From the NCBI GenBank assembly GCA_947494325.1, contig CANLUS010000003.1:434001-498000 (forward strand): a stretch of DNA of 64,000 bases. The letters run 5' to 3'. A model generated the notes under the pieces. The model had not been told where the DNA came from. It searched no databases and worked only from the letters and a program-made list of their open reading frames with translations. Below are positions 1 to 9,571 of this stretch, piece after piece. The DNA is from an uncultured Flavobacteriaceae bacterium. GTDB lineage: Bacteria > Bacteroidota > Bacteroidia > Flavobacteriales > Flavobacteriaceae. The position numbers were made by a program, and so were the translations under genes. The first letter of the stretch is position 1. Every line of letters starts with the position of its first letter.

Positions 1-1069
1 AATCTGCTAGTACAATAGCCCTATCCAAATAAGGAAGTGCTTTTTCGGGCATATTAAGCGCCTCGGTATACACACTTCCTAATCTCTTCAGTGCCCAGGA
101 TTCTGACAATGGATTATGTGAAATATATCTCGAGTGGTGAATTGATTTTTTCAAATAATTTATACCCTTTTCGACTGAACCTTTTTTGACATGGGTTTTA
201 CCAATATTAAATAAGGTAATACCAATGAGACCTTGATTTTTGACTTCCTTAGAATATGTTAAACTTTCATTTAAGTACTCAAGAGCTACATCATAATTTT
301 TTATTCCGTAATTCGAATTTCCCAGATCATTAAGTGTTAATCCTATTTTTCTCTTGTTATTATTTTTTCGGTGAATCTCTAGTAATTCTTTCTTAATCGC
401 TAATGATTTTTCCTTATTATTGGTATAATGATATAAATTAGCCAATGAAGCTTTCGCCTTTATTTTTTCATTTTCTAGTCCTAACCCTTCTGCTATGTCT
501 AAAGCGTTTAAAGCTGATTGAAAACCTTTGTCATACTGAGTTTTCCGCATATAGACTTTAGAGCTTATTAAATGAAGTTTCATGAGTATAATTGAGTCCA
601 CAGGTTGAGCATATTCCTTTAGAGTTTCCGAAATACTTTGCAGAGCTTCATCATATCTAGCAGAAACATATAACAGTTGAATTAAATTATAAGTTACTAA
701 ACCGGCTTCATGTTTGCGATTTATACTGTTGTAAATTGAAATGGATTTTTCAAAATAGTATCTAGATGAATCTATTTTTCGTGCAAACAAAAACCTTCTT
801 CCTTGATGATTGAAGGATTCGGCAATTCCTTCACTGTATCCAATTCTTTTTGAAATTGTCAGCCCTTCTAATGAATATTGAAGTGCAAGTCTCGGATTTT
901 CATCAGCATATAAATCATAAATAGCATAAGCCGTTTTTACTTTTAAAGAATCTTGAGGTTGATATTTATAAACTTTTAAGAGGCTGTCTAATTTATGCTG
1001 ATTTTGGGCGGGGATAAAGGTTGAAAAAAGAAGCAATGAAATAAATACAAAAGCAAAGAAGAACTTCAT
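1..1069 (-). CDS. TPR-repeat protein, 3'-truncated by window edge
   Basis: An open frame of 356 codons begins with ATG at 1067-1069 and runs off the left edge. It has a hydrophobic signal peptide (about residues 1-22, ending PAQNQ), then degenerate tetratricopeptide helices (for example ALQYSLEGLTISKRIGYSEG and ALEYLNESLTYSKEVKNQG). In Bacteroidota, exported TPR arrays like this usually form the sensor part of a TPR histidine kinase or a TPR-LuxR regulator, but the C-terminal part lies outside the window, so the output domain is not known. Strong for TPR, open for function. Confidence 0.8.
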   Translation of the reverse strand, partial: MKFFFAFVFISLLLFSTFIPAQNQHKLDSLLKVYKYQPQDSLKVKTAYAIYDLYADENPRLALQYSLEGLTISKRIGYSEGIAESFNHQGRRFLFARKIDSSRYYFEKSISIYNSINRKHEAGLVTYNLIQLLYVSARYDEALQSISETLKEYAQPVDSIILMKLHLISSKVYMRKTQYDKGFQSALNALDIAEGLGLENEKIKAKASLANLYHYTNNKEKSLAIKKELLEIHRKNNNKRKIGLTLNDLGNSNYGIKNYDVALEYLNESLTYSKEVKNQGLIGITLFNIGKTHVKKGSVEKGINYLKKSIHHSRYISHNPLSESWALKRLGSVYTEALNMPEKALPYLDRAIVLAD

Positions 1070-1187
1070 AACACAAAATTATAGTTTAAAGATATTCATT
1101 TTTAGCTAATTATGATATCTCCAATTAATCATCTTTAGAATTGCTTTAGAAAGTATAGCTACTTTCGATGTTACTAAATATGTTGAT

Positions 1188-1571
1188 GTGAAAAGAACAC
1201 TACTATTATTATGTTGTTTAGCAATGAGTGCAATGGCTTTTTCTCAGGTAAAAGAGTCTGGTTATCAAGATGTTGTTAGCCTTAAGAAAGACGCTCAGAG
1301 TACAGTTACTTATAAAGATTTAGGTGATTTTAAAGTGTTTCCAAATCCAACAAGAAATAGCTTAACCGTTGGTATTGGTAGACTAAATGGAGGTATTTCG
1401 TTTCAAATTAGTGATATCTTAGGAAAATTAGTGTACAGTAGAAAAATTGTGTCACACGATTTACAACAAAATAGTTTTAAACTTGACATGTCATCTTTTA
1501 GAGATGGAATCTATATGTTTTCCTTAAAGACGAAAACTGCATCTAAGACCATAAAAGTGGTAAAGCTATAG
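1188..1571 (+). CDS. Small T9SS-sorted secreted protein
   Basis: This 127-residue protein has a signal peptide (residues 1-19, ending AMAFSQ). Its C-terminal type A sorting domain starts near residue 50 (FPNPTRNSLTVGI), with the usual LGKLVYSRKI and DGIYMFSLKTK strands and the terminal KTIKVVKL. The domain targets proteins across the outer membrane by the type IX system of Bacteroidota. Almost no cargo domain precedes it, so the protein is essentially a signal peptide plus CTD. The start is GTG at 1188. Its stop overlaps the convergent NUDIX gene by 6 bp. Confidence 0.8.
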   Translation: MKRTLLLLCCLAMSAMAFSQVKESGYQDVVSLKKDAQSTVTYKDLGDFKVFPNPTRNSLTVGIGRLNGGISFQISDILGKLVYSRKIVSHDLQQNSFKLDMSSFRDGIYMFSLKTKTASKTIKVVKL

Positions 1572-2003
1572 TAGATCGCACAACTCTAATGCTTTTAGAT
1601 AAGCTTCAAATCTAAAACCAACATCATAATTTTTTAATTCTTTTGGTTGTATCCAACATAATTCTTCAAATTCGTCATCTTGAGGAATTAATTTCATGGA
1701 TGTATTATATCGAACTTTAATGACAGACAGTCGTTGTCCTTTATAAATAAAATAAGGGTCTTCAGGAGGGTAGAGGTATTGTACTTTTTCTGAAATAACT
1801 TTTAGAATGTCTTTATCAGAAATGGAGACACCCAACTCTTCTTTTAATTCTCTTTTAATACCAGTTAATGGATCTTCATTAGATTCTAATCCACCTTGAG
1901 GAAATTTAAAACCACCATCACGAGGAGAAGAACCAATCAGAACTTTATTTTGGTCATTTACAAGTACTGCCATCGCTGCGATACGAAATGTTTTTTTCGT
2001 CAT
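1566..2003 (-). CDS. NUDIX hydrolase, RppH-like
   Basis: This 145-residue protein has a perfect Nudix box at residues 37-59 (G-x5-E-x7-REL-x-EE-x-GV), which binds the divalent metals. It is preceded by the FKFPQGG segment typical of RppH-type diadenosine polyphosphate or RNA 5' pyrophosphohydrolases. Known family members hydrolyse nucleoside diphosphate-linked substrates. RNA 5'-end processing is inferred only from the FPQGG similarity. The length fits a single-domain enzyme. The 3' end overlaps the T9SS cargo gene. Confidence 0.85.
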   Translation of the reverse strand: MTKKTFRIAAMAVLVNDQNKVLIGSSPRDGGFKFPQGGLESNEDPLTGIKRELKEELGVSISDKDILKVISEKVQYLYPPEDPYFIYKGQRLSVIKVRYNTSMKLIPQDDEFEELCWIQPKELKNYDVGFRFEAYLKALELCDLL

Positions 2004-2023
2004 AGCGCAAAGTTATAATAAAA

Positions 2024-2542
2024 CTATAACATAGCTCTTCGAAGAAAACTCGAAAGTGCTTGCTTAAAAGGTGAATTGATCAACGACAAATCATCGTCTT
2101 CAATAATTTTAATTCTTCTTATAGTTGCGAGATGATCGATTACTGCAATAACATCTTCTATTAATTCGTAGGTCGCGAATTTAAATTTATCCTCGATTGA
2201 ACTTTCGCTCTTCTGTGGGTACAATACGAGTAAAAAATGCACATGAGTTGGTATAGATTCATACAAATGTGCTAGATTTTTGTAATATTTTATATTTGAA
2301 AATCTCTTTGAAAGATCTGTGAAAACTTTAATTTTTCCGCTTTCAATATTTGTAGGATTAGTAACTTTTAAGAGCAGGTCTAAACGGTCATTATAGGTAC
2401 CGCGTTCATCATTAGTAAGTGTATTAATAGTATTGATATTATCAACACCTAAACGCTTGGTTAAATAATTTGATATAAGCTCATCGATCGTAGATGATGC
2501 TTGAATAAATTGTTGCTTTACTTCCTTTAATACTATATCCAT
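2024..2542 (-). CDS. Conserved-looking cytoplasmic protein of unknown function
   Basis: This 172-residue soluble protein has no signal peptide or membrane segment and no motif I recognise. It is rich in helix-forming segments and ends in a basic SSFLRRAML tail. It lies 20 bp upstream of the NUDIX gene on the same strand, so the two are probably cotranscribed. Reading frame and composition look normal. Confidence 0.65.
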   Translation of the reverse strand: MDIVLKEVKQQFIQASSTIDELISNYLTKRLGVDNINTINTLTNDERGTYNDRLDLLLKVTNPTNIESGKIKVFTDLSKRFSNIKYYKNLAHLYESIPTHVHFLLVLYPQKSESSIEDKFKFATYELIEDVIAVIDHLATIRRIKIIEDDDLSLINSPFKQALSSFLRRAML

Positions 2543-2741
2543 AACAATGGGTTAAAAAGATTAATAAAATCATTGACCAACATATACTACATATGCAGGC
2601 AGTTAGGGGATTCTATCGTATTTAAGGGAGATTAATTATTAAAGTATAAGGACTATATCTATAACAATTAAATGAAGCAATAATAACAATACAGATTATT
2701 ATCGTTGAAACAAATATATCTATTTTTTTTAATATATCAAA

Positions 2742-3137
2742 TTAACTAGGCTCAGAAAATTTCGTTCCAATAATGGGAATATCTCTTCTATGTATCCATA
2801 GCGTACTAAGACTCAGAACAAATACAATTACACCTAAGTAAAAAAGTAAACCACCATCTCCTTTCACTTCGATTCCAAGTTTAGTTAGATGTGTAACAAT
2901 TGCTCCAGAAATGATTCCAAGTGATAAAACAGCTCCAATCCATATGGTTCGAGGTATTAAAATCAAAATTGTTGCAATAAGTTCTGCAATACCAGAACCA
3001 ATTCTACCAGCGGCACCTAGTCCGGATTTTTCGAAGATATAGACACTATCAGGATGAGCCGAAAATTTATAAAATAGTGTTTGCACTAAAATGATAGCGA
3101 TGATAATTCGCGCAATAAGTGAGATATATTTTTTCAT
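2742..3137 (-). CDS. DoxX-family membrane protein
   Basis: This 131-residue protein has four predicted transmembrane helices (about residues 7-22, 45-65, 68-88 and 99-117). The layout Y-I-F-E-K-S-G-L-G after the first helix and the G-x-x-E-L-I-A second helix are typical of DoxX/DoxD-like quinone-associated proteins. The biochemical role in this clade is unknown. The start ATG is preceded by about 60 bp before the amidohydrolase gene ends at 3202. Confidence 0.7.
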   Translation of the reverse strand: MKKYISLIARIIIAIILVQTLFYKFSAHPDSVYIFEKSGLGAAGRIGSGIAELIATILILIPRTIWIGAVLSLGIISGAIVTHLTKLGIEVKGDGGLLFYLGVIVFVLSLSTLWIHRRDIPIIGTKFSEPS

Positions 3138-3201
3138 AAGTGTTTGGTTTTAGTTATTGATTTCGTCGCCAAACACATACTATAATTACATATTCCAGAT
3201 T

Positions 3202-4806
3202 CTAATTCTTAATTCCGGGTTGCTCTAACTTAAAATTTTCTTTAGCCTTTGCAGCATCTACTTGTTTTTTAACATCGGCTAACAATTTTTTTGCGTCATA
3301 AATTATACCATCCTTAATGGTATACTTTACACCTCCAACACGTACAACTTCATTTTTTTCAGTCAATTTAATCGCTCCAGTTCCGTATAATACCTTTAAA
3401 TTTTCCAGAGGATTTTCTTCCAAAATAACGAAATCTGCAAGCTTCCCAATCCTGACAGAACCGATTTTATCATCCATTTTTAAGGCTTCGGCACCGTTTA
3501 ATGTAGCCGCTCTTATTATTTCTAAGGGATGAAACCCTGCTTCTCTTAGTAATTCTAACTCACGTATATATGCAAAACCGTATAGTTGAAATATAAATCC
3601 AGAATCAGATCCTGTAGTTACACGTCCGCCTCTATTCTTGTATTCATTGATAAATGTCATCCAAAGTTGGTAATTCTTTTTCCATACGATCTCCTGTTCT
3701 GTTCCCCAATAATGCCAATAAGACCCATGAGAAATTTTACTCGGTTGATAGAATTTCCATAAAGAAGGTAGGGTATAATCTTCATGCCATTCTGCCCTTC
3801 TAGCACGTTGCAAATCTCTGCTAGCTTCGTATATATTGAAGGTTGGGTCTAGCGTGAAATCTAGAGCAATTAGTTCATTCATGACTTTATTCCAGTGCTC
3901 AGAATAAGGTTTCGCTGCTTGCTCCCAGAGTTTTCCAGCTTCTTCAAATCGATGCTGCTCGTTATTGTAATTATAGTTTAAGGGGTATTGTTGTACCGTT
4001 TTATCGTCAAACAAGGCTTCAGGTAAACCGTACCAATGTTCCATTGATGTTAATCCAGCTCTAGCGGAATGTAATACATTCCAACGAGCAACACTCATTT
4101 GTGCATGATGACAGGCTGATCCAAGTCCTAATTTCTTATTCTCATCTAAAGCAGCAGCCATTATTTCTGGTTCTGCACCAAAAAACTTAATACCGTCTGC
4201 ACCTCTCTTGGCATTTGCACTTACCCACGCTCTAGCCATTTCTGGTGTGCTTATTGGAGCATCTTTTAAGGGGTTAAAACTTTTACTCGTTTGACCGAAA
4301 CCGGTGTAAGAAAAAATTCTAGGAGCAACGATTTTATTTTGAGCACTGAGTTTTTTGAGATTAAGGGTGTAATCTATGCCACGCCCACTTGGTTCCCGTA
4401 CCGTCGTAACTCCATGTGCCATCCATAGTTTAAATACATAATCAGAATCAGCTCCTTGAGCCTTGCCACCTATATGGCCATGCATATCGATAAACCCAGG
4501 TAATAAGTACATGCCATTAGCATCAAGTTCTTTTCCTCCGTTTTTCAATTTTGGCCTTTTAGCTTCATTGATTTTCACTCCAGGATAACCGACTACTTGA
4601 ATTTTTACAATTTTGTTTTTCTCGACAACAATATCTACTGGACTAATAGGTGGTGCTCCATTCCCATTAATAAGAGTAACACCTCTTATAATTAATTGAG
4701 AAAAGGGCCCTTCTCCGTTATAGGAACTATTTTCTTGGCTAAAACCAAGAGAAAAAGTTAATAAGAAAATCAAGAATGTGAATACAGTTGGTTTGTTAAA
4801 TTTCAT
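3202..4806 (-). CDS. Secreted amidohydrolase (imidazolonepropionase-like)
   Basis: This 534-residue protein has a signal peptide (about residues 1-23, ending GFSQE) and the metal-dependent amidohydrolase barrel. The first-strand metal ligands are DMHGHIGG near residue 107. A KFFG lysine segment follows, then ACHHAQ, SMEHWYG and the late TGSDSG aspartate motif, so all canonical metal-site positions appear present. The family cleaves amide or ester bonds in cyclic or peptide-like substrates, probably in the periplasm here. Its neighbours are a cupin and an amidase on the same strand, suggesting a shared role in degrading an amide compound. The substrate is unknown. Confidence 0.85.
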   Translation of the reverse strand: MKFNKPTVFTFLIFLLTFSLGFSQENSSYNGEGPFSQLIIRGVTLINGNGAPPISPVDIVVEKNKIVKIQVVGYPGVKINEAKRPKLKNGGKELDANGMYLLPGFIDMHGHIGGKAQGADSDYVFKLWMAHGVTTVREPSGRGIDYTLNLKKLSAQNKIVAPRIFSYTGFGQTSKSFNPLKDAPISTPEMARAWVSANAKRGADGIKFFGAEPEIMAAALDENKKLGLGSACHHAQMSVARWNVLHSARAGLTSMEHWYGLPEALFDDKTVQQYPLNYNYNNEQHRFEEAGKLWEQAAKPYSEHWNKVMNELIALDFTLDPTFNIYEASRDLQRARRAEWHEDYTLPSLWKFYQPSKISHGSYWHYWGTEQEIVWKKNYQLWMTFINEYKNRGGRVTTGSDSGFIFQLYGFAYIRELELLREAGFHPLEIIRAATLNGAEALKMDDKIGSVRIGKLADFVILEENPLENLKVLYGTGAIKLTEKNEVVRVGGVKYTIKDGIIYDAKKLLADVKKQVDAAKAKENFKLEQPGIKN

Positions 4807-4815
4807 AAGGCTTTG

Positions 4816-5175
4816 CTATATTTTGTCAAATGTTTCTTTTGTATATTCGTGGGAGACATCACCAGTATGCTTGATGTTAGACGGTTCAAAAAGGAGTATC
4901 CAAACTTCTTCCTTCGCTATTGGTTTATGCTCAACACCTCGAGGTATCACCAACATTTCACCTTCATTGAGGGTTACTTTTTTATCGCGAAATTCGATGA
5001 TTAATGAGCCCTTTAAAACATAGAATAATTCATCTTCATTTTTGTGATCATGCCACACAAATTCGCCTTGTAATTTGGCCAATTTTACATCTTGTCCATT
5101 CAATTGACCAATTATTTTTGGACTCCAATGATCATTAAATAATTCAAATTTTTCTTTAAGGTTTATAACTTCCAT
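4816..5175 (-). CDS. Cupin-domain protein
   Basis: This 119-residue single-domain cupin has motif 1 at FVWHDHKNEDELFYVLKGSL (His-His-Glu metal set) and motif 2 around VIPRGVEHKP (His). It probably binds a metal ion. It sits 9 bp upstream of the amidohydrolase and 2 bp downstream of the amidase, so the three genes look like one operon transcribed amidase-cupin-amidohydrolase. Confidence 0.8.
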   Translation of the reverse strand: MEVINLKEKFELFNDHWSPKIIGQLNGQDVKLAKLQGEFVWHDHKNEDELFYVLKGSLIIEFRDKKVTLNEGEMLVIPRGVEHKPIAKEEVWILLFEPSNIKHTGDVSHEYTKETFDKI

Positions 5176-5177
5176 AC

Positions 5178-6773
5178 TTAATGCTCTAAAAATTGTGGTG
5201 CTTTTCTGTGCTTTGTTCCTTGTTCATAACTGTAGGCTATTTCTAATAAGATTGGTTCGCTCCAGGCTCTACCAAAAAAAGAAATTCCAACGGGTAATTC
5301 GCCCACTAGACCCATTGGTACAGTAATGTTTGGATAACCTGCTCTCGCGGCAGGAGAGGAGCTTCCGAGGCCGAAAGCATCTCCGTTGGTGTGATCTGTT
5401 TTCCATGCTGGTCCACCGGTAGGCGCAATTATAGCATCTAGCCCATGTTCATCCATGACTCTGTCAATGCCATTTTCTCTTGACCCTTTTAGCATTTCTT
5501 TTAAGGTATTTTTATAGCCTTCTGAGTCTAAATCGTCTTTTTCTAGTGCCATTTCTAAATAACGCTGATTGTAAAATTCCATTTCGATAGAATCCTTTTT
5601 GTTAAAGGCAATCAATTCCTCTAAATTTTTAATTTTTGCATTCGGGCCGAGCGATTTAAAATAATTATTGAGACCATCTTTATATTCGTACAACATTACC
5701 TGAAATGACAGGCCACCAATATTATTTTCGGCTATTTTATCGATTTCTACGACTTCGGCTCCTTGACTTTTCATGTAGGCAACGGCTTGATTAAATATGG
5801 TGTCTACTTTAAAATTTCTACCCAAGGGAGCTGTGTAGATTCCGATTTTCTTACCTTTTAATCCGTTTGACTTTAGAAATTGCGTGTAATCTTCTTGGAT
5901 ATGTCCGGCACTTGCCAACGTTTTGGTATCCGTTGAGTCAATACCTGTTAATACGTTTAAACAAAATGCAGCGTCAGTTAAAGTTCGAGCCATGGGACCT
6001 GCAGTATCTTGAGTAAAGGAAATTGGAATTATGCCTGAGCGACTAATGAGACCCACTGTAGGTTTAATTCCCACAACACCATTAGCATGAGACGGACATA
6101 CAATGGATCCATTAGTCTCTGTACCTATAGAGATCAATGAAAGTCCGGCAGAAACCGCAGCACCAGAACCAGAACTTGAACCACACGGATTTCTATCTAA
6201 AATATATGGATTTTTTGTTTGACCATTAATACCACTCCAGCCACTTGAAGACATTTCTCCTCTAAAATTTGCCCATTCACTTAAATTGGCTTTTGCTATA
6301 ATAATAGCACCGGCCTCTTTGAGTTTTTTCGCTACAAAACTGTCTTTTAATGGTTTAGATCCTGTCAAGGCTCTAGACCCAGCAGTTGTAAACATGCTAT
6401 CGTGTGTGTCAATATTATCTTTAATGATAACGGGTATTCCATGCAGAGCCCCACGAGATTTACCATCCTTTAATTCTTGATCTAATTGTTGCGCAATGCT
6501 AATCGCATCAGGATTTATTTGGATGATAGAATTCAATTTAGGACCATTGTTTTCAATAGCATCTATATGATTTAAAAAACTTTGTGTTATTTCTTCAATC
6601 GTATATGTGCCATCAGCGTAGAATTTTTGCAGTTGAGGTACTGTTATTTCTTCAAAAGAAAAATCATTAGTAGTGATCATAGCATCCGAAGAAGCTTCAT
6701 TTTTGCATGAAGTCACAAAGGTCATAAATAATAGGAGGCCAAGTACCTGGAGAAAGGGGCGATTTTTTTTCAT
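5178..6773 (-). CDS. Amidase-signature-family lipoprotein
   Basis: This 531-residue protein has a lipoprotein signal with lipobox Cys23 (VTSC) and a complete amidase-signature core. Catalytic Lys118 lies in PVIIKDNI, the cis-serine is in CGSSSGSGAAVSAG (about Ser200), and the nucleophile is Ser223 in GTETNGSI. The family hydrolyses carboxamides through a Ser-cisSer-Lys triad. The lipobox predicts anchoring in the cell envelope, consistent with the exported amidohydrolase two genes downstream. The closest everyday annotation would be a Glu-tRNA amidotransferase A-like amidase, but export argues against a tRNA role. Confidence 0.9.
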   Translation of the reverse strand: MKKNRPFLQVLGLLLFMTFVTSCKNEASSDAMITTNDFSFEEITVPQLQKFYADGTYTIEEITQSFLNHIDAIENNGPKLNSIIQINPDAISIAQQLDQELKDGKSRGALHGIPVIIKDNIDTHDSMFTTAGSRALTGSKPLKDSFVAKKLKEAGAIIIAKANLSEWANFRGEMSSSGWSGINGQTKNPYILDRNPCGSSSGSGAAVSAGLSLISIGTETNGSIVCPSHANGVVGIKPTVGLISRSGIIPISFTQDTAGPMARTLTDAAFCLNVLTGIDSTDTKTLASAGHIQEDYTQFLKSNGLKGKKIGIYTAPLGRNFKVDTIFNQAVAYMKSQGAEVVEIDKIAENNIGGLSFQVMLYEYKDGLNNYFKSLGPNAKIKNLEELIAFNKKDSIEMEFYNQRYLEMALEKDDLDSEGYKNTLKEMLKGSRENGIDRVMDEHGLDAIIAPTGGPAWKTDHTNGDAFGLGSSSPAARAGYPNITVPMGLVGELPVGISFFGRAWSEPILLEIAYSYEQGTKHRKAPQFLEH

Positions 6774-6820
6774 GAAGTATGATTTATTTAAGCTCCCTAA
6801 AGATAGTAATTTACCTCTAT

Positions 6821-7105
6821 CTAAAGACTGTCAATTACTTTTATGATATCCTTGGTTTTTTCTTCTAATAAAATCCATTGATGTGGTTCATGTGTTTTCC
6901 CAAATTTCTCTTGCCATTTTTTATAGGTTCCAAATTCGTCATATTCACGTTGACTTAAAAATTCAATAGTAGTACCCGATATCGAAACATTATAGTCCTG
7001 AACACCACATACCTGGCACACACGTGTTTCAATTTTGGTCGCAGCAATTAAGATAAAGAGCAGCGAAAGGAATAGGATAACAAGGCGTTTCTGAGTACGA
7101 TTCAT
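6821..7105 (-). CDS. Small membrane-anchored protein, unknown
   Basis: This 94-residue protein has one N-terminal hydrophobic helix (residues 8-22) followed by a periplasmic domain. A C-x-x-C pair (VCQVCGV) sits just outside the membrane, so a metal or disulfide role is possible. The family was not recognised. It lies 10 bp downstream of the cation efflux gene and is probably cotranscribed with it. Confidence 0.6.
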   Translation of the reverse strand: MNRTQKRLVILFLSLLFILIAATKIETRVCQVCGVQDYNVSISGTTIEFLSQREYDEFGTYKKWQEKFGKTHEPHQWILLEEKTKDIIKVIDSL

Positions 7106-7114
7106 ATGATAGAT

Positions 7115-8035
7115 TTAATGACATTCTAATTCATCACAGTCAATGGTATCACTATCTATTTCTATAGTGATGTGCTGAATATTATGATGTTCTAATTCAT
7201 GTCTAAGATGCGCTTTTATTTTCATAGAATCTTGAATTGAATATTCTTTATCAAGAATGATATGAGCCGATAGTGCATTTATAGTGCTGCTCAATGCCCA
7301 TATATGAACATGATGTACATCTTTGACACCATCATTATTGAGAATTATTTTTTTGATGTTCACTAAATCTATGCCTTTTGGGATGGCATCTAATGTTAAT
7401 TTTAAACTCTCTTTGAATAAGCCCCAGGTTGTAACAAGAATGACCACAGCGATAATAATACTCACAATAATATCTGTTATATGCCAATTGGTATACAAAA
7501 TTATAATTCCAGATATAACAACACCTACTGAAACTATTGCATCAACTAAAAGATGAAGAAATGCTCCTCTTACATTAATATCGTCTTTTTGACCTTTGTA
7601 AAATAAAAATGCCGAGATAGTATTAATTAAAACTCCTATTATGGCGGTAATTATAATGACTTTACCACCTACTTCTGGTGGAGAATTGAAACGTTCAATA
7701 GCCTCTTTAAGTATGGTAAAAACAACCACGAGTAATAATACTGAGTTTATAAAAGAAGCCAAAATAGATGCTTTCTTATAACCATATGTGAAGGTTAGAT
7801 TTGCGGCTTTTTGTGCAAGTTTCATGGCGACTAAAGAAATAACTAAACTAGCTACATCGCTTAGATTATGCGTAGCATCTGAAATTAGGGCTAATGAATT
7901 ATTCAGGTAACCAACAACAAATTCGATGATGGTAAAAAGTAAATTCAACGCAATGCCAATGTAGAATGCTCTGTTGATATTTTCCAAAGTGCTCGGCCCA
8001 TGATTGTGTCCGGCATGATCGTGATGATGACTCAT
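7115..8035 (-). CDS. Cation diffusion facilitator (zinc/cadmium efflux)
   Basis: I chose the ATG at 8035, giving MSHHHDHAGHNHG, because the longer frame adds only seven residues and the His-rich start is typical. The protein has about 306 residues, six transmembrane helices, and the two HxxxD metal-site motifs of the family (HNLSDVASL in helix 2, HLLVDAIVSV in helix 5). It ends in a C-terminal cytoplasmic domain with HHVHIWAL. It exports zinc or related divalent ions in exchange for protons. Closest to CzcD/ZitB types. Confidence 0.9.
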   Translation of the reverse strand: MSHHHDHAGHNHGPSTLENINRAFYIGIALNLLFTIIEFVVGYLNNSLALISDATHNLSDVASLVISLVAMKLAQKAANLTFTYGYKKASILASFINSVLLLVVVFTILKEAIERFNSPPEVGGKVIIITAIIGVLINTISAFLFYKGQKDDINVRGAFLHLLVDAIVSVGVVISGIIILYTNWHITDIIVSIIIAVVILVTTWGLFKESLKLTLDAIPKGIDLVNIKKIILNNDGVKDVHHVHIWALSSTINALSAHIILDKEYSIQDSMKIKAHLRHELEHHNIQHITIEIDSDTIDCDELECH

Positions 8036-8117
8036 ATACACATAACTAATGAGCACTAAAATTACACTTTATTTTATGAAAAAGTGATAAATAGTGTAGC
8101 GTAGAGCACAAAAAAAA

Positions 8118-8141
8118 AGCCTATCAAATTTGATAGGCTTT
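8118..8141 (-). terminator. Rho-independent terminator after cold-shock gene
   Basis: A perfect 24-nt hairpin (arms AAGCCTATCAAA and TTTGATAGGCTT) is followed on the minus strand by a run of T. It lies 29 bp beyond the stop of the cold-shock gene. Confidence 0.85.
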
Positions 8142-8169
8142 TGTCTTGTAATGTTAAATAGTATATATA

Positions 8170-8361
8170 TTATAGTACTCTTACATTTACTGCGTTCAAT
8201 CCTTTTTTACCTTCTGTTAATTCGAACTCAACTTCGTCACCTTCTCTTACTTCGTCGATTAATCCAGAAATGTGTACAAAATGATCCTTGTTAGATCCTT
8301 CTTCTGTTATGAATCCAAATCCTTTAGAGTCATTAAAAAATTTTACTGTGCCTTTACTCAT
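8170..8361 (-). CDS. CspA-family cold-shock protein
   Basis: This 63-residue single cold-shock domain has RNP1 KGFGFI and RNP2 HFVHIS, the nucleic-acid binding strands. It binds single-stranded RNA/DNA and melts RNA structure. It is monocistronic, with its own promoter and terminator. Confidence 0.95.
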   Translation of the reverse strand: MSKGTVKFFNDSKGFGFITEEGSNKDHFVHISGLIDEVREGDEVEFELTEGKKGLNAVNVRVL

Positions 8362-8389
8362 TTTAAAAAAATTATAATTTATTAAGTTG

Positions 8390-8397
8390 CAAAGGTA
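8390..8397 (-). promoter_or_regulatory. Bacteroidota -7 element (TAnnTTTG) for cold-shock gene
   Basis: The minus strand reads TACCTTTG 29 bp upstream of the start codon, an exact match to the -7 consensus of the Bacteroidota housekeeping sigma factor. A clear -33 TTG was not seen, so confidence is moderate. Confidence 0.5.
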
Positions 8398-8593
8398 AGG
8401 TATATATTTAACATAGTCGTTTTTTAATCTTTAATTTTCTTTTTCTAAAAGCACACTTAATGAGTATTTAAGTATCTGAAATTTAATAATTTATGTTTTT
8501 TTGTGAAATTTATATGATTAAAATGATAATTTAATAACTAGTTGTTAACTATTATCACTAGCTTCTACAACCTTAATAAATAAAAAATAACGT

Positions 8594-9571
8594 ATGGATT
8601 TTACCAATCCGCTGGTATATGGTGTACCATGCTTTTTAGCTCTTATTCTTCTTGAACTGACGTATAGTCGATCACATGATCATAGTCATCAGCACAAAAA
8701 CCTTTATAACATTAAAGATCTAAAAGCTAGCCTGTTTATGGGTATTGGATCGACCATTATTGCGCCGTTGATTAAAACAATATCGGCCATCGTAATTTTT
8801 ACTTTTATCTACGAAACGTTTAATCCTATAGTTGATGGTGTTCGTACAAATATTATGGGGTGGGAATCTTTCGGTTATGCCTGGTACGTTTGGATAGGAT
8901 GTCAATTGTTAGATGATTTCACATATTATTGGTTTCATCGACAGAATCATATGGTTCGTTTTTTGTGGGCAGCTCATATAGTTCATCATTCTTCGGATAA
9001 CTTTAACTTAGGAACGGCGGTTAGGAATGGATGGTTTACCATTTTTTATAAACCTTTTTTTTATATGTGGATCCCGGCGATAGGTTTCCCTCCAGAAATG
9101 TTGGTTGTGTGTTTAGGTATTGAAGCATTATGGCAATTTCAATTGCATTCGGTTTATATACCAAAATTAGGATTCATAGAGAAGATATTTAATACGCATA
9201 CTATGCATCAGGTGCATCATGCAAAAAATGTAGAGTATATGGATAAAAATCATGGCGGTTTTTTAAATATATTCGATAGACTTTTTAATACTTTTAAAAC
9301 GTTAGACGATAATATAGATGTTGAATATGGCGTGACACATGCTCCAGATTCTTATAACCCCTGGATTATTTTGACACATGAGTATAAAGATATTTGGCAA
9401 GACACAAAGAAATCTAAAAATTGGTTTCACAAGTTCATGTATGTTTTTGGACAACCGGGTTGGAGTCATGATGGAAGTACCTTAACCGTAAAACAGATGC
9501 AACTTGAATTAGAGAAAGCAAAACGAATTAAAGAAGGACAACTAATGTCTTTAGCAGGAAAAGCGTCTTAG
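8594..9571 (+). CDS. Sterol desaturase / fatty acid hydroxylase family membrane protein
   Basis: This 325-residue protein has several membrane helices and the eight-histidine di-iron signature: WFHRQNH, then HIVHHSS about 15 residues on, then HTMHQVHHAKN. The family uses O2 and a di-iron centre to hydroxylate or desaturate lipids. The arrangement resembles alkylglycerol monooxygenase-like bacterial members. It is divergent from the cold-shock gene and stands alone. The substrate is not determinable. Confidence 0.85.
   Translation: MDFTNPLVYGVPCFLALILLELTYSRSHDHSHQHKNLYNIKDLKASLFMGIGSTIIAPLIKTISAIVIFTFIYETFNPIVDGVRTNIMGWESFGYAWYVWIGCQLLDDFTYYWFHRQNHMVRFLWAAHIVHHSSDNFNLGTAVRNGWFTIFYKPFFYMWIPAIGFPPEMLVVCLGIEALWQFQLHSVYIPKLGFIEKIFNTHTMHQVHHAKNVEYMDKNHGGFLNIFDRLFNTFKTLDDNIDVEYGVTHAPDSYNPWIILTHEYKDIWQDTKKSKNWFHKFMYVFGQPGWSHDGSTLTVKQMQLELEKAKRIKEGQLMSLAGKAS

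Noticed and set aside
8720-8905. Minus-strand frame within the hydroxylase gene, and similar shadows elsewhere
   Set aside because: Fully inside a well-supported gene with intact family motifs on the other strand.
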